This document shows, piece by piece, positions 15,826-25,300 of a DNA stretch of 64,000 nt. Under the pieces are notes generated by a model. The model saw only the letters and a program-made list of their open reading frames with translations, had not been told where the DNA came from and searched no databases. The stretch comes from Sphingomonadales bacterium (lineage in GTDB: Bacteria; Pseudomonadota; Alphaproteobacteria; Sphingomonadales; Sphingomonadaceae): contig SEFZ01000006.1 of assembly GCA_004173185.1 (NCBI GenBank), positions 1 to 64,000 of the forward strand. Reading direction: 5' to 3'. Numbering within the stretch: position 1 is the first letter of the stretch; each line of letters starts with the position of its first letter. Made by a program: the position numbers and the translations under genes.

Positions 15826-18699
15826 ATGCAAAATCCAAAAACTGATTCAGTTCGATCGGCCGCGCTCCGTCGCCGCATGTTCCTTTTCGCTAGCGCAGCA
15901 ATGGTCTGCACCGCTTCGCCCGCGCTCGCTCAGGTGGCCTCCGCCCCCCTCGCTGCTGAGCCCGAAGCCGAGGCCGAAATCGTCGTCACCGGATCGCTCG
16001 TCGCTCGCAACGGCTTCAACACCCCGACCCCGGTGACCGTGGTCGGCCTCGACACACTCGAGCGCGTCTCGGCACCCAATATCGCCGACGTCATCAACCT
16101 CATGCCCGCGCTGCGCCCCTCGCTGACGCCGAGCAGCGCCGTCAATTCGGGTGGTCCGCAGATCGGCGGCAACTTCCTCGATCTGCGCGGGCTCGGCTTT
16201 GCGCGCACGATGGTGCTGCTCGACGGCCGCCGCTACGTGCCGACCAACCCCACCGGTGCAGTCAGCATCAACGCGATCCCGCAGGCGCTGGTCGATCGGA
16301 TCGATATCGTCACCGGCGGCGCGTCCGCTGCTTATGGTGCCGATGCCGTCGCCGGCGTCGTCAACATGCGCATCAATTCCAAGCTTCAGGGCGTGCGCGC
16401 CACGTTCCAGGGCGGCGCTGCCGATGAAGGCGATTATCGCCAGATCCTCGCTTCGTTCGGCGCTGGCACCAAGATCACCGATCGGCTGCACCTTGTCGTA
16501 GGCGGCGAATTTTCGGACAATAACGGCATCGATCGCATGCGTTCGCGCAAGTGGAGCGCCAAGGGTCCCGGTCTGCTGGCCAACCCGCTGGCAGGCAATG
16601 GCGGCCTCGGCACGCCGGAGCAGCCGCGCTTCTTCGTCGTCGATGGCGGCCTGCGCAGCAGCAACGCCACCTATGCCGGCGTCATCACCGGCGCGACCTT
16701 CAACCCCGGCAGCGGCGCTGCGATCAACAACATCGTCAATCTGCCCTCCTATCTGAAGGGCGTGCAATTCTCGAACACCGGCGCGGCGATCCCGTTCAAC
16801 TTCGGCACCATGGTCACGTCAGGCTCGATGCTCGGCGGCGACGGCCTGAACGGCGTAGCCGAGCAGGTCGGTGCCACGCCGATCACCCGCTATAGCGGCT
16901 TCGGACGGCTGACCTGGGAAGTCGGCGACAATTTCGAGATGTTCGGCGAATTCTCGTACCACAAGTTTAATTCGGAGCAGGACGGCATCCCGTCGAGCTT
17001 CCAATATTCGCTGCGCTCGGACAACGTCTTCCTGCCCAGCACGCTGCGCTCGACCATGATCGCAAACAATGTGGCGACGATCACCGTCGGCAAGAACAAC
17101 CTCGATCATTCGCGCGCCCGGACCAGCTATGACATCGACACGCAGCAGATGTCGGTCGGCCTGACCGGCGAGTTCATGCCGGGCTGGAACGTCGATGCGT
17201 ATTACGCTTATGGCCGCAACTACACGAAGAACATCTCGCGCAACCAGCGCAAGACCGCGAACTACACGCTGGCGCTCGATGCGATCGACGATCCGCGCAC
17301 GCCGGGCGTTGTCGATCCGATCTGCCGCTCGACGATCACCGCGCCGGGCAATGGCTGTGTGCCGCTCAATATCATGGGGCTTCTCACCCCCACCAGCCCG
17401 GCATTGTTCTACGTCAACGGCACCACCGAATCGACGAGCAACATCCACCAGAACACCGTTGCCGCAACGGTTCGCGGCACGCCGTTCGCGACCTGGGCTG
17501 GCCCCGTCTCGTTCGCACTGGGCGCAGAATATCGCGATCAGGATCTCGAAACCGGCAATGATGCGCTCTCGATCGCCGGTGCCTATGGCGCACCAAGCCT
17601 GCCCTATAGCGGCGAGGTCACCATCAAGGAATTGTACGGTGAATTGATGATCCCGCTGCTGAGCGACTCGCCTGTCGGCAAGCGCGTCAGCCTCGATCTC
17701 GCCGGCCGCCTCACCGATTACAGCACCTCGGGCACGGTGAAGACGTGGAAGGCCGGTCTCGACTATGCGATCAACGACTCGATCCGGCTGCGCGGCACGC
17801 GTTCGCGCGATATCCGGGCGCCTTCGCTGGCCGAACTGTTCCAGCGCAGCGGCAGCTCCAACCTGTCGGTCACCGATTTCGATCCGCGCTATCTCGGCCA
17901 GAGCTATCTCGTGATTTCGCGGACTGCGGGCAATCCGGGCCTCCAGCCTGAAGTCGCCGACACGATCACGGCAGGCGTGGTGCTGACGCCGACCTTCATT
18001 CGCGGGCTCAGCCTGTCGGTCGATTATTACGACATCAATATCGACGATGCGATCATCCAGATCACGCCGGCGTCGATCGTGCAGCAGTGCTTCACGACCA
18101 ACCCGACTGCGTGTGGCTTCCTCTCGCGCGATACGGCCGGACGGATCACCGAAGTGTTCAGCGGCCCGGTCAATCTCGCCACGGCAATGACGCGCGGCAT
18201 CGATTTCGAGCTGCAATATTCGCTGCCCGTCGGCGCGGATCGCGTCACCTTCCAGACGCTCGTCAATTATCTCATCAAGACCGAGATCAACGATGGCATC
18301 ACGGCAACCCGCCTCGACGACAATATGGCCCAGCCGACCGTGGCTGCGCTGGGCGGCAACCCGCGCTGGAAAGCCAATGTCAACGCCAGCTATATCGGCG
18401 ACGGCTACCGCTTCAGCGGCGCGGTTCGCTACAATGGCGGTGGCTTCATCGATCGCTCGCTGGGTGCCAAGGATCTCGATACGCTGCGGGTCAAGGGCCG
18501 CGTCTATCTCGACATCTCGGGCGAAGTGACGATCTTCAAGCCACAGGGCGAAGGCAGCAAGGCAGCGATCTTCTGGGCCGTCCAGAACCTGCTCGACACC
18601 GATCCGCCCATCACCGGCGCAGGCGGTTACGGCACCACCCGCGCGCTGTTCGACACGATCGGCCGGCAGTTCATCGGCGGACTTCGCGTCAGCTTCTGA
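15826..18699 (+). CDS. TonB-dependent outer-membrane receptor (D-amino-acid/peptide locus)
   Basis: 957 aa. Signal peptide (cleavage at about ALAQ, residues 33-36), then a TonB box-like EIVVTGSLV, plug domain (about 60-180: LRGLGFARTMVLLDGRRYVP, GGASAAYGADAVAGVVNM) and a long beta-barrel ending in the aromatic residue Phe (GGLRVSF). An AAAAGGGG ribosome site precedes the ATG. It imports a substrate too large or scarce for porins, energised by TonB-ExbBD. Its place before a serine hydrolase and M20 amidohydrolase and beside dgcN-dgcA suggests peptides or acylated amino acids, perhaps containing D-residues. A strong hairpin follows the gene. Confidence 0.93.
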   Translation: MQNPKTDSVRSAALRRRMFLFASAAMVCTASPALAQVASAPLAAEPEAEAEIVVTGSLVARNGFNTPTPVTVVGLDTLERVSAPNIADVINLMPALRPSLTPSSAVNSGGPQIGGNFLDLRGLGFARTMVLLDGRRYVPTNPTGAVSINAIPQALVDRIDIVTGGASAAYGADAVAGVVNMRINSKLQGVRATFQGGAADEGDYRQILASFGAGTKITDRLHLVVGGEFSDNNGIDRMRSRKWSAKGPGLLANPLAGNGGLGTPEQPRFFVVDGGLRSSNATYAGVITGATFNPGSGAAINNIVNLPSYLKGVQFSNTGAAIPFNFGTMVTSGSMLGGDGLNGVAEQVGATPITRYSGFGRLTWEVGDNFEMFGEFSYHKFNSEQDGIPSSFQYSLRSDNVFLPSTLRSTMIANNVATITVGKNNLDHSRARTSYDIDTQQMSVGLTGEFMPGWNVDAYYAYGRNYTKNISRNQRKTANYTLALDAIDDPRTPGVVDPICRSTITAPGNGCVPLNIMGLLTPTSPALFYVNGTTESTSNIHQNTVAATVRGTPFATWAGPVSFALGAEYRDQDLETGNDALSIAGAYGAPSLPYSGEVTIKELYGELMIPLLSDSPVGKRVSLDLAGRLTDYSTSGTVKTWKAGLDYAINDSIRLRGTRSRDIRAPSLAELFQRSGSSNLSVTDFDPRYLGQSYLVISRTAGNPGLQPEVADTITAGVVLTPTFIRGLSLSVDYYDINIDDAIIQITPASIVQQCFTTNPTACGFLSRDTAGRITEVFSGPVNLATAMTRGIDFELQYSLPVGADRVTFQTLVNYLIKTEINDGITATRLDDNMAQPTVAALGGNPRWKANVNASYIGDGYRFSGAVRYNGGGFIDRSLGAKDLDTLRVKGRVYLDISGEVTIFKPQGEGSKAAIFWAVQNLLDTDPPITGAGGYGTTRALFDTIGRQFIGGLRVSF

Positions 18700-18708
18700 T
18701 GAGATAAC

Positions 18709-18737
18709 GACGCCCGCTCCCCAAAGGAGCGGGCGTC
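18709..18737 (+). terminator. Strong hairpin after the TonB receptor gene
   Basis: Perfect 12-bp arms GACGCCCGCTCC (18709-18720) and GGAGCGGGCGTC (18726-18737) with a five-base loop start 9 bases after the stop. No U-tract follows, so it may be a partial terminator or a 3'-end stabiliser that lowers expression of the downstream hydrolases relative to the receptor. Confidence 0.7.
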
Positions 18738-18756
18738 AACATGTTGGAGAGGTAAC

Positions 18757-20115
18757 ATGGTACGTCGTTTCGCATTCCTGCCGCTGATCGCTTTGATCTC
18801 GGCCCAGGCGCAGGCCCAGACCGATCCGGCCGCGCCCGGACGCATCAAGGCGGCGCTCGCCGTACCCACCGCCTCGCCGCAGCCCGGCTGCGCAGTCGGC
18901 ATCTTCCGCAACGGCAAGCCCGCCGAGATGGTCAATGCCGGCTTCGCGGATATCGAGGGCGGCCTCGAGATCAAATCGAGCACGCAATTCTATGCCGCGT
19001 CGGTCGCCAAGCAATTCACCTCGGTAGCGGTGATGCAACAGGTCGTGGCGGGCAAGATCCGGCTCGACGCGGATATCCGCACCTATCTTCCCGAATTGCC
19101 GCAATATCCGCAGGTCGTCACCGTGCAGATGCTGCTCAACATGACCGGCGGCGTGCGCGATTCGCTCACTTTGCTCGGGCTTGAGGGCTATGACGCGCTC
19201 ACCGAGTCGACGCGGGCAAAGGCGCTCGCCGGTGTCTACCTCCAGCCCGATACCAAGTTCGCGCCGGGCACCGAATATGACTATTCCAACGGCGGCTATC
19301 TGCTGGCCTCCGAAATCGTCGAGCGCGTGACCGGCACGTCGTTCGAGAAATATGTGAACGACAAGGTTCTGAAACCGCTGGGCATGACCCGCAGCGTCGT
19401 GATGCTCGGTGCGCGCACCGGCGCTACCGACGTGGCAAAGGGTTATGTCGCCAAGGACGGCACGGTCACTCTGGCGAACGAATTTCCGCTGTTCGGCGGC
19501 TCGGGCGGACTTGTCACGACGATCGAAGATCTCGGCAAATGGGCCAAGGACATCGATAATGGCCATAAGGTGTGGACGCCCGCAATCACCAAGCTGATGA
19601 CTCAGGCTGGCGTGTTCGCGGACGGCACCCCGGCGCTGCGCGGCGGCTATGGCATCGCATATGGCAATGGCCTGCTCATCGGGCCGAACTGGTTCCACCA
19701 CACCGGCGGCGCGGGCGGCTTCAAGACGCTGTTCGGCTATAATCCCGGCACGCGCGTTGCCGTCGCCCTGCTGTGCAACAATGGCGACTATGATCCCGGC
19801 ACCAAGGCGGATGCAGTGGTTGCTGCGCTGAACGAGGGCCTGCCGCCGATCAGCGAGCCGAGTCATGCGATCGAAGCGCTGAATGGCCGCTACAAGGTGG
19901 CCAATCTCGTCGCCACTTATGCGCTCGCCGCGAACAAGGACGCGATCACGCTCACGGCCGAGCGGCCCGATGGCAAGCGCGGCGAGCCGATGGTCTTCAA
20001 GCGCGTCCAGGGCGTCTATCGCTCCGGCCCGAACGAGCTGACGATCGATGACAATGGCGCAGGCTTCACGCTGGCCGTGCCGCGCATCACGCTCCACTTC
20101 GACAAGGTGAAATGA
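18757..20115 (+). CDS. Exported serine hydrolase, class C beta-lactamase/D-aminopeptidase family
   Basis: 452 aa. Signal peptide about 1-20 (ISAQAQA). The beta-lactamase-related fold has the catalytic tetrad SVAK (Ser82, Lys85) and the YSN motif (Tyr176) in YDYSNGGYLLASEIVERVTG. The third motif is probably HHTGGAGGFKTL, in place of KTG. A C-terminal domain (about 360-452) fits lipocalin-like tails seen in D-aminopeptidases and esterases of this family. Periplasmic. Related enzymes cleave D-amino peptides, esters or beta-lactams; in this neighbourhood a D-peptidase is plausible but unproven. The stop overlaps the next gene (ATGA). Confidence 0.88.
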   Translation: MVRRFAFLPLIALISAQAQAQTDPAAPGRIKAALAVPTASPQPGCAVGIFRNGKPAEMVNAGFADIEGGLEIKSSTQFYAASVAKQFTSVAVMQQVVAGKIRLDADIRTYLPELPQYPQVVTVQMLLNMTGGVRDSLTLLGLEGYDALTESTRAKALAGVYLQPDTKFAPGTEYDYSNGGYLLASEIVERVTGTSFEKYVNDKVLKPLGMTRSVVMLGARTGATDVAKGYVAKDGTVTLANEFPLFGGSGGLVTTIEDLGKWAKDIDNGHKVWTPAITKLMTQAGVFADGTPALRGGYGIAYGNGLLIGPNWFHHTGGAGGFKTLFGYNPGTRVAVALLCNNGDYDPGTKADAVVAALNEGLPPISEPSHAIEALNGRYKVANLVATYALAANKDAITLTAERPDGKRGEPMVFKRVQGVYRSGPNELTIDDNGAGFTLAVPRITLHFDKVK

Positions 20116-21431
20116 AGATGCGCGCGATGGCATTATTGCTGGCAGCGGCAGTAGCAACTCCGGCTGCCGCCGATCCGCTCGCCGATGCGGTGCGGCAGGA
20201 TATGCCATCGCTGATCGCGATTTACCGCGATCTCCACGCGCATCCCGAACTCAGCTTCCAGGAAGTGCGGTCCGCCGCGCTCCTGGCGGCCGAGGCGCGC
20301 AAGGCCGGTTTCGAAGTGACCGAAAAGGTTGGCGGCACCGGCGTGGTAGCCGTGCTGCGCAACGGCCCCGGCCCGGTGGTGCTGCTGCGCGCCGATATGG
20401 ACGCCCTGCCGCTCGCGGAGACGACCGGGCTGCCTTATGCCAGCAAGGCGCGCGGCAAGCTGGCCAATGGCGAAGACGTGCCAGTGATGCATGCGTGCGG
20501 CCATGACACGCACATGACCAGCTGGATCGCCACTGCGCGGCGAATGGCAGCATCGAAAAGCACGTGGTCCGGCACGTTGGTGATGATCGCCCAGCCTGCG
20601 GAAGAGATTGGCGCAGGCGCACGCGCAATGCTCGCCGACGGGCTCTATACGCGCTTCCCCAAGCCCGATTACGCCATCGCATTCCACGATTCCGCCGCGC
20701 TTCCCGCCGGGACGATCGGCTATGCCACCGGCTACACCATGGCCAATGTCGATTCGGTCGATATTCTGGTCAAAGGATCGGGCGGGCACGGCGCCTATCC
20801 GCATCTCGCCAAGGACCCGATCGTTCTCGCCTCGCGGATCGTGACGTCGTTCCAGACGCTGATCTCACGCGAGACCGATCCGCTCGAAAGCGCCGTCGTC
20901 ACCGTCGGCAGCTTCCATGGCGGCTTCAAGCACAACATCATCCCGGACGACGTGAAGCTCCAGCTCACCGTGCGCAGCTACACACCCGAAGTGCGCAAGG
21001 CATTGCTCGACGGCATTGCCCGCATCGCGCGCGGCGAAGCGCTCACTGCCGGCATGGCCGAGGATCGCATGCCCGTCGTGAGCCTGCGTCCCGATGACCG
21101 GATTTCGGCCTCGTTCAACACCGAGCCGCTGACTGCGACGCTGACCGAGACCTTCGCCGCGCGCTTCGGGGCCGAGCGGGTGGTGAAGATCAAGCCGCAA
21201 ATGGGCGGCGAGGACTTCTCCGAATATTGGCTGGCGGACAGCAAGAAGGTGCAGAGCTTCCTGTTCTGGGTCGGCGGCGTGCCGCTCGATAAATGGAATG
21301 CGGCGGGCGGCGACGTCACCAAGCTCGCCTCGATCCATAGCCCGCTTTGGGCACCAGATGCGGAAGCGGTGATCGAGACCGCGACGATCGCCATGGCGAC
21401 CGCTGCGCAAAAGCTGATGCCGCGCCCCTGA
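20112..21431 (+). CDS. Exported M20 family amidohydrolase
   Basis: 439 aa. Signal peptide about 1-20 (LLLAAAVATPAAA). M20D metallopeptidase/aminoacylase fold: YRDLHAHPELSFQE, LLRADMDALPL, MHACGHDTHM (metal ligands Cys/His and Asp/His region), QPAEEIGAGARAML with the catalytic Glu pair, and the lid domain about 210-320. Later KPQMGGEDFSEYW carries another ligand. Such enzymes remove N-acyl or amide groups from amino acids and dipeptides (hippurate hydrolase, aminoacylase). Translationally coupled to the serine hydrolase and downstream of the TonB receptor, so uptake and cleavage of an acyl-amino acid or peptide is the likely joint task. Confidence 0.9.
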   Translation: MKMRAMALLLAAAVATPAAADPLADAVRQDMPSLIAIYRDLHAHPELSFQEVRSAALLAAEARKAGFEVTEKVGGTGVVAVLRNGPGPVVLLRADMDALPLAETTGLPYASKARGKLANGEDVPVMHACGHDTHMTSWIATARRMAASKSTWSGTLVMIAQPAEEIGAGARAMLADGLYTRFPKPDYAIAFHDSAALPAGTIGYATGYTMANVDSVDILVKGSGGHGAYPHLAKDPIVLASRIVTSFQTLISRETDPLESAVVTVGSFHGGFKHNIIPDDVKLQLTVRSYTPEVRKALLDGIARIARGEALTAGMAEDRMPVVSLRPDDRISASFNTEPLTATLTETFAARFGAERVVKIKPQMGGEDFSEYWLADSKKVQSFLFWVGGVPLDKWNAAGGDVTKLASIHSPLWAPDAEAVIETATIAMATAAQKLMPRP

Positions 21432-21458
21432 TCGCTGATCGGGCGCGCCCGGCCTCGT

Positions 21459-22313
21459 TCAGCGCATCAGCTTTTGGACCGCGGGATCGATAGCGTCCGC
21501 CCAGATCTGATAGCCCTTGGGGCCGGGATGGAGGCCATCGACCATCGCGCCCTCGATCAGCTTGCCATCGGGATTGAGGAAGCTCGGCGCGATATCGAGG
21601 AAGAATATCGATTGGTTGTCGGCAAGCGCCGCGAGGTGCGTGTTGATCTCGCGCACCGCGATACGCCCTGCCCCGTTCGGATCGCTGCCGCGCGGGAAAA
21701 TCCCGAGTAGCAACACCTTGGCTTGGGGCTGGCGCTTGCGGAATTCGGCGATGATCGCCGCGTCGCCTGCCGCGATCTCCGCATTGGGATTGCGGCCGAT
21801 ATTGTTGGTGCCCAGCATCAGCACGATCAGCTTCGCCTTGAAGCCATCCAGCTCGCCATTCTGCATCCGCCACAGCACGTCCTGCGTCGTATCGCCCGAG
21901 ATACCGAAATTGGCCGCGCGCAGCGGCGCGTAACGCGCTTTCCAGACATCGGCCCCGCGATCGGCGCGACCGAAGAAATCGGTGATCGAATCGCCGACGA
22001 ACAACAGATCGATGTTGCCCCGCTTCGCCACCGCCAGAAAACATTCATGCTTCGGCACCGCGCCGGGGCGGATCGGATTGGGCACGGTCGCGGGCGGCAA
22101 AGTGACCTTCGCTCCCGCCACGCGCGCGCGATAGGCGGCGATCTGCTCCGGAGTCAGCGGCGGCGGGACCGGGCTGGCGCAGGCGGGCATCGCATCGGGA
22201 GAGATACGCGGCTTGGGTGCCGGTGTTGCGGCGGGTGCCGACACCGTCTGTTGCGCGGCAGCCGGCGTCGCGACCGCCATGGCGATAGCGAGCGGCAGTA
22301 ATCGAAAGCGCAT
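21459..22313 (-). CDS. SGNH/GDSL-type esterase, exported
   Basis: 284 aa from ATG 22313, which gives a clean signal peptide (MRFRLLPLAIAMAVATPAAA); an ATG eight codons earlier is possible. SGNH hydrolase blocks are clear: GDSITD (Ser), FGISGDT (Gly), LMLGTNNIG (Asn) and DGLHP (Asp-x-x-His). It resembles the platelet-activating-factor acetylhydrolase-like branch, many members of which deacetylate polysaccharides. A Pro-rich N-terminal region (about 25-75) precedes the domain. It ends beside the M20 gene (convergent) and lies downstream of the pectin-locus TonB receptor on the same strand, so an acetyl-esterase acting on pectin is a reasonable guess. Confidence 0.88.
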   Translation of the reverse strand: MRFRLLPLAIAMAVATPAAAQQTVSAPAATPAPKPRISPDAMPACASPVPPPLTPEQIAAYRARVAGAKVTLPPATVPNPIRPGAVPKHECFLAVAKRGNIDLLFVGDSITDFFGRADRGADVWKARYAPLRAANFGISGDTTQDVLWRMQNGELDGFKAKLIVLMLGTNNIGRNPNAEIAAGDAAIIAEFRKRQPQAKVLLLGIFPRGSDPNGAGRIAVREINTHLAALADNQSIFFLDIAPSFLNPDGKLIEGAMVDGLHPGPKGYQIWADAIDPAVQKLMR

Positions 22314-22348
22314 GATCCTGTCCTTGGTCTGCAGCACATAGATAGATA

Positions 22349-22372
22349 GGGCGGGAGCCGAAGCCCCCGCCC
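22349..22372 (-). terminator. Terminator of the pectin-locus TonB receptor gene
   Basis: On the minus strand GGGCGGG...GC-TTCG-GC...CCCGCCC (arms 22366-22372 and 22349-22355) begins 8 bases after the receptor stop and is followed by the T-rich TATCTATCTATG. It separates the receptor gene from the SGNH esterase gene. Confidence 0.65.
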
Positions 22373-22379
22373 TTGTGGG

Positions 22380-25300
22380 TTAGAACGTCACGCGCACACC
22401 CGCGCGCAGCGTCCGCCCGGTCGAGGCGTAGTTGGTCACGACCGGATTGTCGTCATACGCGAAGCGGTTCGACGTCTGGTTCGTCAAATTGAGCCCCTCG
22501 AGCGACAGCGAGAAGTTGCGGGTGATGCTGTAGCGGAACGACGCGTCGAAATTGGTGGTCGGCTGGCTGCCCGCAAAGTCGTTGATCAGCGGGGTCAGGC
22601 AGAAACCGGCCGCACAGGTTCCGGACTGGAGCGGATAGGTCGAAAAGTATTTCGAGCGATACGCCACCGACCCACGCAGCGACCATTTCGGCGTCTCGTA
22701 AAAGATCGTGCCGTTCACCGAATTGGGCGAAGCGCCAAGGAACGGAGCATCGCCCGTCTGCTGCGGACGCGTCGCCGAACCCGCATCGATGATATAGGTC
22801 AGCTTCGATTTGATGTGAGTGTAGTTGAGCTGCACGCCGAGGTTTTTGAGGAAGCCCGGCAGGAAGGTCAGGTTCTGCTGATAGCTGACCTCGAAGCCGC
22901 GAATATAGCCACCCGGCGCGTCGAGCGGTGCGCTGAACGAGAAGGGATTGTCGGCGGCGATATAGGCCCGCTGGGCATCGCCTGCTGCGGTCGTCGCCGT
23001 GATGCTGGCGCGCAGCGTGTCGATCACGCTGTCGTCAAAGAAATCGCTCAGCCGGCCCTCCGCCAGAATACGCTGGGGGAACGACTTGATGTCCTTGTTG
23101 AACACCCCGAAGCTGAGCAGCGCGCCGCGCGCGAAATACCATTCGACCGCGAAATCGATATTGGTCGCACGGAATGGGCTCAGCTTGGTGTTGCCGCTGG
23201 AGATCGAGCCGCCGGTGACGGCACCCACAGTTCCCGGCACGCTGAAGCTCGTGATGCCCGGCGCGAGCTGACCGATCGCCGGACGCGCGATGACATTCGA
23301 AAGGCCGAACCGCACGATCAGGTTGCGATCAACCTCCAGCACCGCATTCAGCGACGGCAGCCAATCGTCATAGCTGTGGCTGTTGGTGATCGCCGACAGG
23401 TTCGGCGTCAGGCCGTCCGCCGCAACTTCGGTATGCGCGAAGCGAAGCCCCGCATTGCCGCGCAGCTGCATTCCGAACAGCGGACGATTGAAATCATATT
23501 GGACGTAGCCGCCGGTATCCTTCTCGGTGATCTTATAGTTGAGGCCGGGGCTACCGCCGTACGACATGCGGAAATCGCCATATTTGTTGACGCAGTCGCA
23601 ATCGAAACCAAACACGCCGATCATCTTGTCATTGTCCGGCGCCCAGAAGCTCGTCGTGGTGCCCGCAGGCACGTTCAGGCCGGTGCCCCAATTGATCACC
23701 TTACCCGTAGCGGCAACCGAGCTGCGCGCCTCCGCCAGCGTGGGCGAGACCGCTTCATTGGATGCGCGGCGAAGCTCACTCGTGATGAAATCGAACTGGC
23801 GATACGAGAAACCAAACTTCAGACGATCATTGTCAAACGCATTCCACTCGAGATCGGCGCGGCCGTTCTTGAAGGTGTTCTCGGTGTGCCGCGCCTGGAT
23901 GCGGAGCACCGAAAGACCCTTGACCGTATCCCAGTTATTGGGGCTCGCGGCATCGAAGCCCGTCTGGAAGATCGGCATGTCGCCACCGCCGCGCGCGTCA
24001 TAGACGTAATAGTCATTGCCGGGCACGCCCTGCCCGCTGTCCAGCCGGCTGAGATCGGAGAGGAGCCCGAGGCTGTTATTCTCCGACTTGGACCAGCCCG
24101 CGACGACAGTGAGCTTCATGTCGCTGCCGATTTCCTGCTCGAGCGTGCCGGAAACCTGCTTGAACGTGGTCGTGTACTGGTTCGCATCATTGGCCGAACG
24201 CCAATCGAGATTGCCGAGCTTCAGATAATCGGCGACCGGCTGCCCGCCCGAATTGTCGACATGCGCATCGATCACCCGCGTCGTGGGACGCCCGACGATC
24301 GCATCGAGCAATGCCAGCCCGTCGGTGGTGGGGATATAACCGACCGATCGCGGATTGTTGTAATAGTCATAGACGTTGAGGTTGTTCGGATTGGTGCTGT
24401 TGGCATAGCCCGGCAGCACCGCGCCGGTGCCTTCGGAGCCTTGGCACTCGATCGGAAACACCAGACCCGTGGGCGTGCACGAAGAATAGAGCGCCGCCGA
24501 TCCGGTGGTGGCGGTGTTATAGGTCGTGCCGGTGTTGCTGTAGCGGTTCAGGCCGATCGTCGAGATCTGGTAAAAGTCCGAACGCTGCTTGAGCCGCGAA
24601 TACACGCCATCGACGCTCAGCAACGTGCCGGAGCCGGGCTGCCACTGGAAGCCGCCGGTAAGGCCCAGACGCTCCTGCTTGAGCCGCTGCTGGTTCAGCG
24701 TCGCAAGGCCCGGGATCAGCACCGTCGAACTCGCCGAAGTCTGGGTGGTAACGCCGTTCACCAGCTGGCGAACGCCGCCGCCATTCGGATAAAGCAGCGC
24801 ATATGCCGCCGGGTTCGATCCGCGCTGGGCCTCGCACGCGGCGAGGCGCGTGATGTTGATGCCGGGGATGACGCCGTTGAGGTTGGGCGCAGTCGCGGTG
24901 CCGCCGTTGCAGACCGTGCCGGTCGGCGCGGCAAAGCCTTCGCGCTGCGGGATGCCCGCTGCGGGGGAGCCTGCGGTCAGCGTCGGCACGGCGAAGGGCC
25001 GCGACGAGGCATAATCGAACGAAGCGGGGCTGCGGCTATAGCTGTCGGTTACGCGATCCGCTTTGCTGTACGCGCCCGAAAAGCTGACGCCGAAGCGCCC
25101 GATCCCGGTGTTCCAGCTATTGGCGAACAGCCCGGCGATGCGCGGGTTATGCTTCTTGCCATTCTCGTAATATCCGTCCTCGAGCGCGAGGCTGAGCTTG
25201 CGGCCCTTGTACGAAAAGGGCCGCCCGGTGACGAGATCGACGGTGGCACCCAGCGAGCCTTCATCGACTTCCGCCGAGGCTGTCTTGCGCACGGTGAGCG

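Noticed and set aside
16819..18216. 465-codon open frame on the minus strand
   Set aside because: Antisense to the beta-barrel part of the TonB receptor, composition typical of a GC shadow, no recognisable motif.
18736..20208. 490-codon open frame on the minus strand
   Set aside because: Antisense to the serine hydrolase, whose SxxK and YSN motifs confirm the plus strand; the antisense translation shows no domain.
12195..21431. Reading the D-amino-acid region as a muramyl-peptide recycling (mpl/mur) cluster
   Set aside because: No muropeptide-specific gene (ampG, nagZ, mpl, ldcA, anmK) is visible; DUF1611 next to an enolase-superfamily gene fits the DgcN-DgcA pair better.
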